Positions 1 through 9,409 of a DNA stretch of 64,000 nucleotides are shown here, in pieces. The stretch lies in NCBI RefSeq assembly GCF_002205165.1, contig NZ_NIVS01000013.1:62001-126000 (forward strand), given 5' to 3'. Each line of letters starts with the position of its first letter. Position 1 is the first letter of the stretch. This stretch comes from Stenotrophomonas maltophilia (GTDB taxonomy: Bacteria > Pseudomonadota > Gammaproteobacteria > Xanthomonadales > Xanthomonadaceae). Both the position numbers and the translations under genes were made by a program. Under the pieces are notes generated by a model. That model searched no databases and was not told the origin of the DNA. It saw only the letters and a program-made list of their open reading frames with translations.

Positions 1-2
1 CC

Positions 3-185
3 GGCATGACTCCGGAGCAGATCGTGCACGGGATCTTCCAGCTGATCGGCGCCTGGCCCCCGGGCTACACGGTGGACCAGTGCCGCCTCACGCGGCAGCA
101 GATCGACTACCTGCGCAACGCCGTGGATGAGATGGATCGCGACCTGCTGCGCGAGTCCCTGATCCGCCACAGCCAGGACTGCTGA
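3..185 (+). CDS. 3' end of an unidentified gene, or a complete 59-aa ORF
   Basis: An open frame runs from the window edge to a TGA at 183-185. The first in-frame ATG is at position 6, so this is either the tail of a longer gene cut by the window or a small complete protein of 59 residues. The peptide is soluble-looking, with mixed charge, and ends in DC. I do not recognise a family. Its stop faces the stop of the aldehyde dehydrogenase gene six bases away, so the two genes are convergent with almost no spacer. Confidence 0.5.
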   Translation, partial: GMTPEQIVHGIFQLIGAWPPGYTVDQCRLTRQQIDYLRNAVDEMDRDLLRESLIRHSQDC

Positions 186-191
186 ACGTCG

Positions 192-1694
192 TCAGCTCCC
201 CAGATGGATCCAGGTCGCCTTGAGTTCGGTGTACTTGTCGAAGGCATGCAGGGATTTGTCGCGGCCGATGCCGGACTGCTTGTAGCCACCGAACGGGGCG
301 GTCATGTCGCCGCCGTCCCACTGGTTGACCCACACACTGCCGGCACGCAGCCCCCGTGCCACCCGGTGCGCGCGGCCCAGGTCGCGTGTCCAGACGCCCG
401 CGGCCAGCCCGTAGATCGAATCATTGGCCATGCGCAGCGCGTCCGCTTCGTGATCGAAGGTCAGCACCGACAGCACCGGCCCGAAGATTTCCTCGCGGGC
501 GATCGTGTGCTGCGGATCGACCTCATCGAACACGGTCGGCTCGACATAGCTGCCACCCGGCACCACCGCCAACCGCTTGCCACCCAGCAGCAGCCGCGCG
601 CCATCGGCCTCGCCGCGTGCCACGTAGTCCAGCACGCGCCCGGCGTGCGCCTCGTCGACCAGCGCGCCCATCGCCGCGTCCGGCTCGAACGGGTGCTGCG
701 GCTGCATGTGGCGCCCATGCGCCAGGACCCGGGCGACGAAGGCATCCTTGATCGAGCGCTGGACCAGCAGCCGCGAGCCCGCGGTGCAGACCTCGCCCTG
801 GTTGTAGAAGATCGCCGTGGCGGCCGCCTGCGCGGCCCTGTCCAGATCCGGCGCATCGGCGAACACGAGGTTCGGGCTCTTGCCACCGCACTCCAGCCAC
901 GTGCGCTTGAGATTCGATCTGCCCGCGCATTGCAGCAGGCGGCGACCCACTGCGGTGGACCCGGTGAACGCCAACGCGTCCACCTCCATGTGCAGCGCCA
1001 ACGGTTCGCCAGTGCGCTCGCCATGACCGGGAAGCACATTGAACACGCCGTCCGGCACACCGGCTTCGGCCACCAGGGCAGCCAGCCGGATCGCGCTCAG
1101 CGGTGAGCGCTCGGAGGGTTTGAGCACCACGGAATTGCCTGCTGCCAGGGCCGGGGCGATTTTCCACGATGCCATCAGCAGCGGGAAATTCCACGGCACG
1201 ATCACCGCCACCACACCCACCGGCTCGCGGGTGATCAGGCCCAGCGTGTCGAGCGCGGTGGGGGCGACCTCGCCGTACACCTTGTCCACTGCTTCTGCGG
1301 TCCAGCGCAGGCAACGCAACACACCCGCCAGATCGCCTTCGCGCGCATCGCGCACCGGCTTGCCCATGTCCAGGGTTTCCAGCAACGCGAGTTCATCGGC
1401 GTGCTGCTCGACCAGATCGGCCAACCGCAACAGCACCTGCTTGCGGTGTGACGGCGCGGCCCGTGACCAGTCGCCCGCATCGAAACTGCGCCGCGCCGCT
1501 GTGACCGCGCGGTCGACATCGGTCGTGTCGGCGTCGGCCACCTGCACCAGCACGCGGCCATCGATCGGGCTGATGCACTCGTAGCGCGCGCCACTGGCCG
1601 CGTCGACGTAGCGGCCATCAATAAAGGCCTGCCCCTGAAAGGTCAGGGCATCGGCCTGGCGTTGCCAGTCGTCACGGGTACGTGCGGCAGTCAT
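192..1694 (-). CDS. puuC: PuuC-type NAD(P)-dependent aldehyde dehydrogenase
   Basis: This 500-residue ALDH-superfamily enzyme closely resembles E. coli gamma-glutamyl-gamma-aminobutyraldehyde dehydrogenase (495 aa) along its whole length. Visible signatures are the cofactor segment VIVPWNFPL, the catalytic glutamate in LECGGKS, the nucleophile cysteine in NQGEVCTAG, and the C-terminal PFGGYKQSGIGRD. The family oxidises omega-amino aldehydes from putrescine and related amines to the acids. It is divergent from an omega-amino-acid aminotransferase, which supports a role in polyamine or beta-alanine catabolism. No glutamyl-putrescine synthetase is visible, so a free aminoaldehyde substrate is also possible. 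Confidence 0.85.
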   Translation of the reverse strand: MTAARTRDDWQRQADALTFQGQAFIDGRYVDAASGARYECISPIDGRVLVQVADADTTDVDRAVTAARRSFDAGDWSRAAPSHRKQVLLRLADLVEQHADELALLETLDMGKPVRDAREGDLAGVLRCLRWTAEAVDKVYGEVAPTALDTLGLITREPVGVVAVIVPWNFPLLMASWKIAPALAAGNSVVLKPSERSPLSAIRLAALVAEAGVPDGVFNVLPGHGERTGEPLALHMEVDALAFTGSTAVGRRLLQCAGRSNLKRTWLECGGKSPNLVFADAPDLDRAAQAAATAIFYNQGEVCTAGSRLLVQRSIKDAFVARVLAHGRHMQPQHPFEPDAAMGALVDEAHAGRVLDYVARGEADGARLLLGGKRLAVVPGGSYVEPTVFDEVDPQHTIAREEIFGPVLSVLTFDHEADALRMANDSIYGLAAGVWTRDLGRAHRVARGLRAGSVWVNQWDGGDMTAPFGGYKQSGIGRDKSLHAFDKYTELKATWIHLGS

Positions 1695-1808
1695 CGGCGG
1701 CGTCCTCGTTCACTGATCCGGGTAAGGCGGTTATACCCGCGGCCGTCACGGGATGACGTGATGCAGGTGCGATAAAGTCGTGACCATCGCGACCCTGCGG
1801 AGTGCCTC

Positions 1809-3161
1809 ATGCCTTGTCCCGACTCGTCGTTGTCCACCCTGGCCCGACAGGCCCCGGCAGCGCTGGACGCGTACTGGATGCCGTTCACCGCCAACCGCCA
1901 GTTCAAGGCCTCGCCGCGCCTGCTGGTGCGTGCCGAGGGCATGTACTACCACGACGCCGACGACCGCCCGATCCTGGATGGCGCGGCCGGTCTATGGTGC
2001 TGCAATGCGGGCCACGCGCGGCCGCGGATCGTGCAGGCGATCCAGCAACAGGCGGCCACGCTGGATTTCGCGCCACCGTTCCAGATGGGCACGCCGTTGC
2101 CCTTCGTGCTGGCCGAGCGCTTGGCTGCACTGGCGCCGGCCAGCTTGAACCATGCGTTCTTCACCAACTCCGGCTCCGAGGCCGTCGATACCGCGATGAA
2201 GATCGTGCTGGCCTACCATCGCCTGCGTGGCGAGGGGCACCGCACCCGCTTCATCGGCCGCGAGAAGGCCTATCACGGCGTCGGCTTCGGCGGCATGTCG
2301 ATCGGTGGCCTGCCCAACAACCGCAAGACGTTCGGGCCGTTGTTACCCGGCAGCGATTTCCTGCGCCATACGCTCGATCTGGAGCGCAATGCCTTCAGCC
2401 CTGGCCTGCCACGCCACGGTGCCGAACTGGCCGAGGATCTGGAACGGTTGATCGCGCTGCACGATGCCTCGACCATCGCGGCGGTGTTCGTCGAGCCGAT
2501 CGCCGGCTCCGCCGGGGTAATACTGCCCGCGCCGGGCTATCTGCAGCGCCTGCGCGAGATCTGCGATCAGCACGGCATCGTGCTGGTGTTCGACGAGGTG
2601 ATCACTGGCTTCGGCCGGGTCGGCAACGCCTTCGCCGCGCAGCGCTTCGGGGTCACCCCGGACCTGCTGACCCTGGCCAAGGGCCTGACCAACGGCGCGG
2701 TGCCGATGGGCGCGGTGCTGGTCAGCGATGCGATCCACGGCGCCTTCATGCAGGGCCCGGCGGCCGCCATCGAGTTCTTCCATGGCTACACCTATTCGGG
2801 CCACCCGCTCGCCTGCGCGGCAGCCCTGGCCGCCCTGGACACCTACGCCGAGGAGCATCTGTTCGAGCGCGCCCTCGAGCTGGGCGACTACTGGCAGGAA
2901 CGACTGCACAGCCTGCGCGGGCTGCCGCATGTGGTCGACATCCGTAATTTCGGGCTGATCGGTGCGGTCGAGCTGATGCCACGCAAGGACGCCCCCGGCG
3001 CGCGTGGCTACGAAGTGTTCGAGCGCTGCTTCCGCGATGGCCAGTTGCTGGTGCGCTGCACCGGCGATGTGATCGCACTGTCGCCCCCGCTGATCCTGGA
3101 GCGCAGCCACATCGACCGGATCGTAGACGTGCTGGGCGAGATGATCCGCGCCACCGGCTGA
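1809..3161 (+). CDS. Omega-amino acid:pyruvate aminotransferase (class III)
   Basis: This is a 450-residue class III PLP aminotransferase. It begins with the DAYWMPFTANRQFK motif typical of beta-alanine/omega-amino acid:pyruvate transaminases. The PLP-binding aspartate lies in VFDEVITGFGR and the Schiff-base lysine in LTLAKGLTNGAVPMG. The family moves the terminal amino group of beta-alanine or similar omega-amino acids to pyruvate, giving a semialdehyde and alanine. It shares a 114-bp divergent promoter region with the PuuC-like dehydrogenase, which could oxidise such semialdehydes. Exact substrate specificity cannot be read from the sequence. Confidence 0.85.
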   Translation: MPCPDSSLSTLARQAPAALDAYWMPFTANRQFKASPRLLVRAEGMYYHDADDRPILDGAAGLWCCNAGHARPRIVQAIQQQAATLDFAPPFQMGTPLPFVLAERLAALAPASLNHAFFTNSGSEAVDTAMKIVLAYHRLRGEGHRTRFIGREKAYHGVGFGGMSIGGLPNNRKTFGPLLPGSDFLRHTLDLERNAFSPGLPRHGAELAEDLERLIALHDASTIAAVFVEPIAGSAGVILPAPGYLQRLREICDQHGIVLVFDEVITGFGRVGNAFAAQRFGVTPDLLTLAKGLTNGAVPMGAVLVSDAIHGAFMQGPAAAIEFFHGYTYSGHPLACAAALAALDTYAEEHLFERALELGDYWQERLHSLRGLPHVVDIRNFGLIGAVELMPRKDAPGARGYEVFERCFRDGQLLVRCTGDVIALSPPLILERSHIDRIVDVLGEMIRATG

Positions 3162-3240
3162 GCCTGAATCCGCCGGCGACGACGGCGGCCGCTGCGATCC
3201 TTACAATGGTCGGTCACGTTTCGCTCGCGTACCGGATTGC

Positions 3241-4131
3241 ATGGACATTGTCGTCAAAGAAGAACTCAAGGCCTATATCGACCCGCTGACCCCGGACGAG
3301 CACGACGCCCTGGAGCGCAGCATCCTCGCCGAAGGCTGCCGCGACGCACTGGTGCTGTGGGGCGAGGTGCTGGTGGACGGCCACAACCGCTACGGCATCT
3401 GCCAGAAGCATGGCCTGCCGTTCCAGACGATCCAGAACACCCGCTTCCAGTCGATGGACGATGTCCACCTGTGGATGATCGAACAGCACCTGGGCCGCCG
3501 CAGCGTCTCCGATTTCCAGCGTGGCGTGCTGGCGCTGCGCAAGCGCGACATCCTGGCCGAGCGGCACCGCGCCGATCAGGCCCAGCTGCAGAAGGAAAGC
3601 GACGGCGAGATCAGCGGGCCGGCCGATGCCGCTGACGAAGACAGCCCGCCGTGGGCGGCCGCGCCGAAGGTCAGCCGCGCGGACATGGCCCGCGAAGCAC
3701 GCCTGAGCAGCAGCCAGGTGACGATGATCGAGCGCATCCACAAGCAGGCCGCGCCGGAGCTGGTGGAAGCGGTCAAGACCGGGGTGATCTCGATCAGCGC
3801 CGCGGCCGCCGTGGCCGACCTGCCGGAAGACGAACAGCGCGCCGCCGCCGCGGCCGGCAAGGACGAGCTCAAGCAGGCCGCCAAGCGCGTGCGCGAGTCC
3901 AAGCGCAAGCCGCGCAAGCCGGCCCAGGAGGTGCTGCACAGTGCCGATGGCGACACCGAGGTCGACCCCAGCCGCGCCGCCGAGATCGCCGATGCGCTCA
4001 ACGCGCTGGGCGAAGGCCCGGCCGAGCTGCGCCAGCGCATCATCGCGCTGACCCTGGAGAACGACACCCTGCGCCAGCAGCTGGCCGCGCTGCGCAGGCA
4101 GGTGCAGGACAGCGGGATGGCCGACGCCTGA
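3241..4131 (+). CDS. Orphan ParB/Srx-fold protein (plasmid-partition-related family)
   Basis: This is a 296-residue soluble protein. Residues about 10-90 form a ParB N-terminal-like nuclease/CTPase fold with the VLVDGHNRYGIC motif (compare DGxRR in ParB). About 155-200 look like a helix-turn-helix region (ADMAREARLSSSQVTMIERI), followed by a Lys/Arg-rich coiled-coil tail. No parA lies next to it and it is not near an obvious origin, so a chromosome-partition role is unlikely. Xanthomonads carry proteins annotated this way whose function is unknown. Its position 50 bp before the DUF445 gene suggests possible co-transcription. Confidence 0.7.
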   Translation: MDIVVKEELKAYIDPLTPDEHDALERSILAEGCRDALVLWGEVLVDGHNRYGICQKHGLPFQTIQNTRFQSMDDVHLWMIEQHLGRRSVSDFQRGVLALRKRDILAERHRADQAQLQKESDGEISGPADAADEDSPPWAAAPKVSRADMAREARLSSSQVTMIERIHKQAAPELVEAVKTGVISISAAAAVADLPEDEQRAAAAAGKDELKQAAKRVRESKRKPRKPAQEVLHSADGDTEVDPSRAAEIADALNALGEGPAELRQRIIALTLENDTLRQQLAALRRQVQDSGMADA

Positions 4132-4183
4132 TCACCGGCCCGGCACGACCTCGCAATCATCCGGCGGCCGGTAGACTGCCGGC

Positions 4184-5476
4184 ATGACGCCCCTCTCCCC
4201 TCCCGACCCGCGCCGCGCCCAGCTGCGCCGGCTCAAACTGATCGCCCTGGCCATGCTGGCGGCGATGCTGGCCGGCTTCGCGGTCAGCCACTGGCACGGC
4301 GAACGCGGCATCTGGGCCTGGGTCTCGGCCTTCTGCGAAGCCGCTGCCGTCGGCGCGCTGGCCGACTGGTTCGCGGTCGTCGCGCTGTTCCGGCGGCCAC
4401 TGGGCCTGCCGATCCCGCACACCGCGATCATCCCGCGCAGCAAGGACCGCATTGCCGACAGCCTGGCGCTGTTCGTGCGCGACCAGTTCCTGGAGCCGCA
4501 GGCGCTGCTGGCGAGGCTGCAGGTGTTCGATCCGGCCAGCCGCCTGGGCAGCTGGCTGGCCGAGCCGGCGCGGGCCCGCATGCTGGCCGACATGGCGCGC
4601 GGCTGGGCCCTGCAGGCGCTCGACTTCCTCGACGAGGCGGCGGTTCGGCGCAGCATCCAGAGCTTTGTGATCCAGCAGCTGCGGCAGTGGAACGCGGCCG
4701 CCACCGCGGGCGAACTGCTGGGCCTGCTCACGGCCGACAACCGCCACCAGCGCGTGCTGGATGAGGGCCTCACCCGCATCAGCGAATGGCTGGGCAACGA
4801 GAAGGTCAAGGACCGCGCCTCCACCCTGATCGTGAGTTACATCCAGCGTGAGTGGCCCAAGCTGGCCAGCACGGTCAACTGGGTCAAGCCCATCGACGAG
4901 ATCGGCGACACCCTTGCCGAGCGCCTGGCGCACGCGGTGCTGGAAGAACTGCAGCAGATCCTGGCCCAGCCCGAACATCCGCTGCGACGCGATTACGAAA
5001 CCTGGCTGAGCGACTACATCCAGCGGCTGCGCGAGGACCCGGCCCTGGCCGAGAAGGTCGAGCAGCTCAAACAGCAGGTGATCGACCACCCCGCCGTGCA
5101 GGAGTACGTGCAGGGCCTGTGGGCGCGGATCCATGCCAGCCTGCGTGCCGACCTGGCCAGCGAGGAGTCTGCGCTGGCCGGCCATCTGCGCCGCAGCCTG
5201 GCTTCGGTGGGTGAGGCGCTGCAGGCCGACCCGTCTCTGCGCGAGGCGCTCAACCAACACCTGATGGACGGCGCCGAACGCCTGACCACGCGCCTGCGCA
5301 GCGGCGTGACCGAGCACATCGCGCAGACCGTCAAAAGCTGGGACGAACGCCATCTGGTGGAACAGCTGGAACTGAGTGTCGGCCGCGACCTGCAGTTCAT
5401 CCGTTTCAACGGCACCCTGGTGGGCGGCCTGATCGGCGTGATCCTGCACGCGCTGACGGTCTGGTTCCACTGGTAA
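4184..5476 (+). CDS. DUF445 family inner-membrane protein
   Basis: This 430-residue protein has two N-terminal membrane segments (about 15-60, including the family motif AAAVGALADWFAVVALFRRPLGLPIPHTAIIP), a long helical cytoplasmic or periplasmic middle rich in charged heptads, and a C-terminal membrane helix (GTLVGGLIGVILHALTVWFHW region). This is the layout of DUF445/YjiN proteins, whose molecular function is not established. The start ATG lies 53 bp after the ParB-like gene. A perfect 12-bp stem just downstream separates it from the convergent aminotransferase gene. Confidence 0.85.
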   Translation: MTPLSPPDPRRAQLRRLKLIALAMLAAMLAGFAVSHWHGERGIWAWVSAFCEAAAVGALADWFAVVALFRRPLGLPIPHTAIIPRSKDRIADSLALFVRDQFLEPQALLARLQVFDPASRLGSWLAEPARARMLADMARGWALQALDFLDEAAVRRSIQSFVIQQLRQWNAAATAGELLGLLTADNRHQRVLDEGLTRISEWLGNEKVKDRASTLIVSYIQREWPKLASTVNWVKPIDEIGDTLAERLAHAVLEELQQILAQPEHPLRRDYETWLSDYIQRLREDPALAEKVEQLKQQVIDHPAVQEYVQGLWARIHASLRADLASEESALAGHLRRSLASVGEALQADPSLREALNQHLMDGAERLTTRLRSGVTEHIAQTVKSWDERHLVEQLELSVGRDLQFIRFNGTLVGGLIGVILHALTVWFHW

Positions 5477-5501
5477 CGCGTTGACCGTTGGCGCCGAGCG
5501 G

Positions 5502-5529
5502 CGACGCTGGCGGGGCACCGCCAGCGTCG
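5502..5529. terminator. Convergent-gene hairpin after DUF445 gene
   Basis: A perfect 12-bp inverted repeat (CGACGCTGGCGG with its complement) encloses a GGCA loop, between two convergent stop codons. It has no T-tract on either side, so it may act as a weak bidirectional terminator or mRNA 3'-end stabiliser. Confidence 0.5.
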
Positions 5530-5538
5530 TCGAGTCAT

Positions 5539-6834
5539 TCAGCCCGCGACCGCCCGCACCGCCGCGACCAAGGCGTCCATCTGCGCCGGCGTGCTGAAGA
5601 TCCCCGGCGTCACCCGCAGGCAGGCGCCGGAGGCGAGCCCTTCGCGTGGCACCACGAACACCCCCGACTGCTTCACCATCCGCTGCGAGGTGGCGGTGTT
5701 GTCGCGCATCGTGGTCTGCCCGCGCAGCCGGAACGAGGTGATCGCACTGGACAGGCGCGGGTCGTCCGACCCCAGCAACTGGATGCGCGCATCATCCCGC
5801 AATGCGTCCATCCATTGACTGCGCAGGCGCAGCAGGCGCGCACGCTTGTTGGCGACACCGATGCGCTCGTGCAGGTCCAGCGCGACCGGCAGCGCCATGT
5901 AGGCCGCGAAGTTGACCGTGCCGGTGTGCACGCGCGTGCGGATGTCGTCGTGGTCCTGCTCGCCCATGTACGGATCCAGATCGCGCACCCGGCCGCGGCG
6001 GACATACACCGCCCCGACGCCGACCGGTGCACCGATCCACTTGTGCAGGTTGATGCCGATGAAATCCACGCCCAGCGCGCGCAGCGGCGTGTCCACCTGG
6101 CCGATGCCATGCGCGGCGTCGAGCACCACCTCCACACCGGCCGCCCGCGCCAGCGCGGCGATCTCGGCCACCGGCAGCAGCATGCCGTTGCGGTGGTTGA
6201 CGTGGGTCAACAGCAGCAGCCGCACGCGCGGGTTGGCGGCCAGCGCGCGGCGGTAGGTCTCCACGATGCTGTCGTGGTCGAACGGCTCGGGCAGCGTGAT
6301 CGCCACCGGTTGCACCCCGCGCCGCGTCTGCAGCCACTGCATCGCGCTGATCATGCTGTCGTAGTCGGTGTCGGCGTACATCACCGCATCGCCCGGCGAC
6401 AGACCGCGGTAGCTGCCGATCAGCACCTGCATCGCCTCGGTGGCGCCACGGGTGAGCACGATCTCGTCGGTCTCCACGCCCAGCACCTGTGCCAGGCGCA
6501 CGCGGGCCTGTTCAAACAGCGGTGGAAACGCCAGCCGCCCGAACCAGGCATTGCCGGCATTCACCGTGGCGGTGGCCTGCTGGTAGGCCTGCATCACCGG
6601 GCGCGCCATTGCGCCCCAATAGCCGTTGTCCAGCATCACGACCTCGTCGGTGAGGTCGTACAGCGCACGGACCTGGGCCCACCAGCCTTCATCACCGGCA
6701 AGCTCGGCCGGCGTGCGCGTGCCCACCGCCGGCAGCGTCATCGGCTCAGTGCCCATGGCGGTCGCACCGGACAGCGCCGTGGCGACCGGCAGGGCCAGCG
6801 CGCCACGCAGCAGATGTCGTCGTTGCCGGTCCAT
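5539..6834 (-). CDS. Tat-exported class V PLP enzyme, PvdN/isopenicillin-N-epimerase-like
   Basis: This is a 431-residue fold-type I PLP enzyme of aminotransferase class V. The N-terminus MDRQRRHLLRGALALPVATALS is a twin-arginine-type signal, so the enzyme is predicted to be folded with PLP and exported to the periplasm. The PLP lysine lies in GINLHKWIGAPVGVG, the ring-stacking region in NHRNGML, and the aspartate in VVLDAAHGIGQVD. Its start ATG overlaps the stop of the upstream TonB receptor by one base (TGATG), so the two are translationally coupled. The only well-studied periplasmic Tat-exported member I know in iron metabolism is Pseudomonas PvdN, which modifies the pyoverdine side chain. 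The substrate here is unknown. Confidence 0.8.
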   Translation of the reverse strand: MDRQRRHLLRGALALPVATALSGATAMGTEPMTLPAVGTRTPAELAGDEGWWAQVRALYDLTDEVVMLDNGYWGAMARPVMQAYQQATATVNAGNAWFGRLAFPPLFEQARVRLAQVLGVETDEIVLTRGATEAMQVLIGSYRGLSPGDAVMYADTDYDSMISAMQWLQTRRGVQPVAITLPEPFDHDSIVETYRRALAANPRVRLLLLTHVNHRNGMLLPVAEIAALARAAGVEVVLDAAHGIGQVDTPLRALGVDFIGINLHKWIGAPVGVGAVYVRRGRVRDLDPYMGEQDHDDIRTRVHTGTVNFAAYMALPVALDLHERIGVANKRARLLRLRSQWMDALRDDARIQLLGSDDPRLSSAITSFRLRGQTTMRDNTATSQRMVKQSGVFVVPREGLASGACLRVTPGIFSTPAQMDALVAAVRAVAG

Positions 6835-9221
6835 CAGTAGCGGATCCGGTATTCGGCGTAGAGGTTGCGGCCGTCGGTGTCATACGGCGCGTTCCGCGAG
6901 TAGATCAGGCCGCGGCTGGCCTGGAAGCTGGCCTCGTCCGGGTAGCGGTTGAACAGGTTGTCCGCGCCGATCCGCAGCGTCTGCTGCTCGGTGACGTTCC
7001 AGCTTACCGCCAGATCGACGAAGCTCATCGCCCCGAAACGCTGGAAGATGTCGCCCGTGGCATTGCCCGAAGAGTCTGTCCATGCCCCGTAGTATCGCAG
7101 CTTGCCGAGCACGCTGAACCGGCCCCACGCATAGGTACTGCTGAGCGTGGCCTTCTGCCGCGGCAGGCGCTCTTCGAAGATGCGGCGCTGGCTTTCATTG
7201 GTGGCCACGCCGGTGGCGCCACTGTCGACCTGGGTCTGGTTGTAGTTGTAGCCCAGCGTGGTGCTCAACCGGCCCGCGCCAAGCGCGGTGGTGTGGCTGG
7301 CGACCACGTCGACACCGCGCGTGGTGGTGTCGAAATCGTTGGTGTAGAAACTCACCGAGGTGTACGCCAGCGGATTGGGCACGCCGGCCGGCACCGCGAA
7401 CGAGGCCGACTGGCTGAAGCGATCGGTGACCTTGATGTCGTACAGGTCCACCGAGCCGGAGAAGCCCAGCTCGTTCTTCCAGGTCAGCCCGAGCGAGGCG
7501 GTGCGCGATTGCTCCGGCTTGAGCGGCTTGGCCCCCAGCTGGATCGCCAGCGGATCGCTGGGCGACAGGCGGCCGGTGGTGAACACCTGCAAGGTCACGG
7601 TATCCAGGCCCTGCTGGGTGCTCTGCGTGTAGAGCTGGCCCGGCGTGGGCGCACGGAAGCCGGTGGAAAGCGAACCGCGCAGGGCCAGGTCCGGCGTGAA
7701 CTCGAAGCGGCTGGAGAGCTTGCCGTCCACGCTTTCACCGAAGGCGGAGAAGTGCTCGTAACGGGTTGCCGCGCCGACGGTCCAGCGTGCGGTCAACGGC
7801 GCTTCGACATCGATGTACGCCGCGCGGCTGCGCTGGCTCCAGCGGCCGGCATTGGCCGCGCTGAAACCCGGCGCACCGTTGGCCCCACCGGCCAGGCCGG
7901 TCACCGCACCCGGGCCGATCGCATAGGACGCCGGGTCACCGGCATCCACGCCGTAGGTTTCCTCGCGCGTCTCCGCGCCGAAGGCGATGTTGATCGGCGC
8001 GGCCAGCGCGCTGACCGGCAGCGAGTAGACGAGATCCGCGTTGAGGTTCTTTTCCTCCTGCGAGAGCCGGCCGAGGTAGAAGGCGGTGGGGCTGTCCGGG
8101 CCAAGCGAGGCATTGATCGAGTTGCCCAGCGTGTAGTCGATGCGGTTGCGCCCGTAGGAGCCGCTCACATCCCAGCGCCAGCGCTCGCCCCAATAACCAC
8201 GCAGACCGAGCACGCCCTGCAGATCGTCCTGCTCGTTGCCGTATTTCGGGCTGAAGCCGGTCGGGTACAGGCTGCGTGCGTCCCAGCCGGGGAACACGCG
8301 GCTGCGGTTGTAGACCGAGGCGGTGCCATCGGGGTTGCGCCAGTTGAAATCGCTGACACCCTCGCTATGGCCGTAGAGACCAAAGCCGTAGAGGTCGACG
8401 CTGTCGTTCAAGGCCAGGTTGAGGTTGAAGCCGAAGTGGCGGTTTTCCAGGTCCGGCTGTCCCCAGCGCTGCACCGGGTCGGGCACCACCAGATCGGGGT
8501 GGGCGTTCTGGAAGGCGATCGCATCGGCGCGCTGCCGGCTGCGCGAGGTGGCATCGGATTTGTCCCAGTCGGCGAACAGCGACAGGCTGCCCTTGTCGCC
8601 CAGCGCGAAGCCGTGGCGGCCCCCGATCTTGCGGCCCAGGCCATCGCCCTCGCTGTACTCGGAGACCCCCAGCGACAGCTCTCCGCCGACGCGGTCGTCC
8701 AGGATGATGTTGATGACGCCGGCGATCGCGTCCGAGCCGTACTGCGCGGACGCGCCATCGCGCAGCACCTCGATGCGCTGGATCGCATGTACTGGAATCT
8801 GGGCCAGATCCGGGCCCTGCGCACCGCGCGCGCCCAGCAGCGCCGAGCGGTGGAAGCGGCGGCCATTGACCAGCACCAGGGTCTGGTCCGGCGAGAGGCC
8901 GCGCAGCGTGGCCGGCCGCACGAAGACCAGGCCGTCGTTCATCGGCATGCGCTGGACCACGAACGACGGCACCAGCTGCGCCAGGACATCGTTGAGGTCG
9001 GAGGATTCGATCGCCTGGATCTCTTCCTGCGAGAACACGTCCACCGGGGCCAGCGTGTCGAACTGCGTGCGGTTGCTGCCGCGCGTGCCGGTGACGATCA
9101 TCGTGTCCAGGGTGGCGGGGGCCGCGGCATTCCCTGCCGGGGCGGCCTCGGCGCGCGCATCGGCGGCCAGGGCGAAAGTAAGGACGGACGATACCGCTAC
9201 AGCAAGCACACAACGATTCAC
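6834..9221 (-). CDS. TonB-dependent outer-membrane receptor
   Basis: This is a TonB-dependent receptor of about 795 residues. I chose the GTG at 9221: it is preceded by GGAG and gives a clean signal peptide (VNRCVLAVAVSSVLTFALAADARA). The frame stays open further upstream but without a sensible start. The plug domain includes TMIVTGTRGSNRTQF, LVLVNGRRFHRS and IEVLRDGASAQYGSDAIAGVINI. The barrel follows and ends in an aromatic residue (YRIRY). It lies downstream of a Fur box and is coupled to a periplasmic PLP enzyme, pointing to iron-regulated uptake of a siderophore or similar ligand. The ligand is not predictable. Confidence 0.88.
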   Translation of the reverse strand: MNRCVLAVAVSSVLTFALAADARAEAAPAGNAAAPATLDTMIVTGTRGSNRTQFDTLAPVDVFSQEEIQAIESSDLNDVLAQLVPSFVVQRMPMNDGLVFVRPATLRGLSPDQTLVLVNGRRFHRSALLGARGAQGPDLAQIPVHAIQRIEVLRDGASAQYGSDAIAGVINIILDDRVGGELSLGVSEYSEGDGLGRKIGGRHGFALGDKGSLSLFADWDKSDATSRSRQRADAIAFQNAHPDLVVPDPVQRWGQPDLENRHFGFNLNLALNDSVDLYGFGLYGHSEGVSDFNWRNPDGTASVYNRSRVFPGWDARSLYPTGFSPKYGNEQDDLQGVLGLRGYWGERWRWDVSGSYGRNRIDYTLGNSINASLGPDSPTAFYLGRLSQEEKNLNADLVYSLPVSALAAPINIAFGAETREETYGVDAGDPASYAIGPGAVTGLAGGANGAPGFSAANAGRWSQRSRAAYIDVEAPLTARWTVGAATRYEHFSAFGESVDGKLSSRFEFTPDLALRGSLSTGFRAPTPGQLYTQSTQQGLDTVTLQVFTTGRLSPSDPLAIQLGAKPLKPEQSRTASLGLTWKNELGFSGSVDLYDIKVTDRFSQSASFAVPAGVPNPLAYTSVSFYTNDFDTTTRGVDVVASHTTALGAGRLSTTLGYNYNQTQVDSGATGVATNESQRRIFEERLPRQKATLSSTYAWGRFSVLGKLRYYGAWTDSSGNATGDIFQRFGAMSFVDLAVSWNVTEQQTLRIGADNLFNRYPDEASFQASRGLIYSRNAPYDTDGRNLYAEYRIRY

Positions 9222-9409
9222 TGACGACTCCGCGAACGAACAGGTGGGGGGTGGGGCGTGACGGTGTGTCACGACATCCTCACAGTCTGTTGACGCGATA
9301 TTGCCCGGCAGTGACACGCAGACGACCGTCGCTGCCACACGCCACACATACGCCCGCGCATGGCTTTTTCCCCAGCGCTCCACGCCACCGTGACGCTTGT
9401 CTAACGAGA

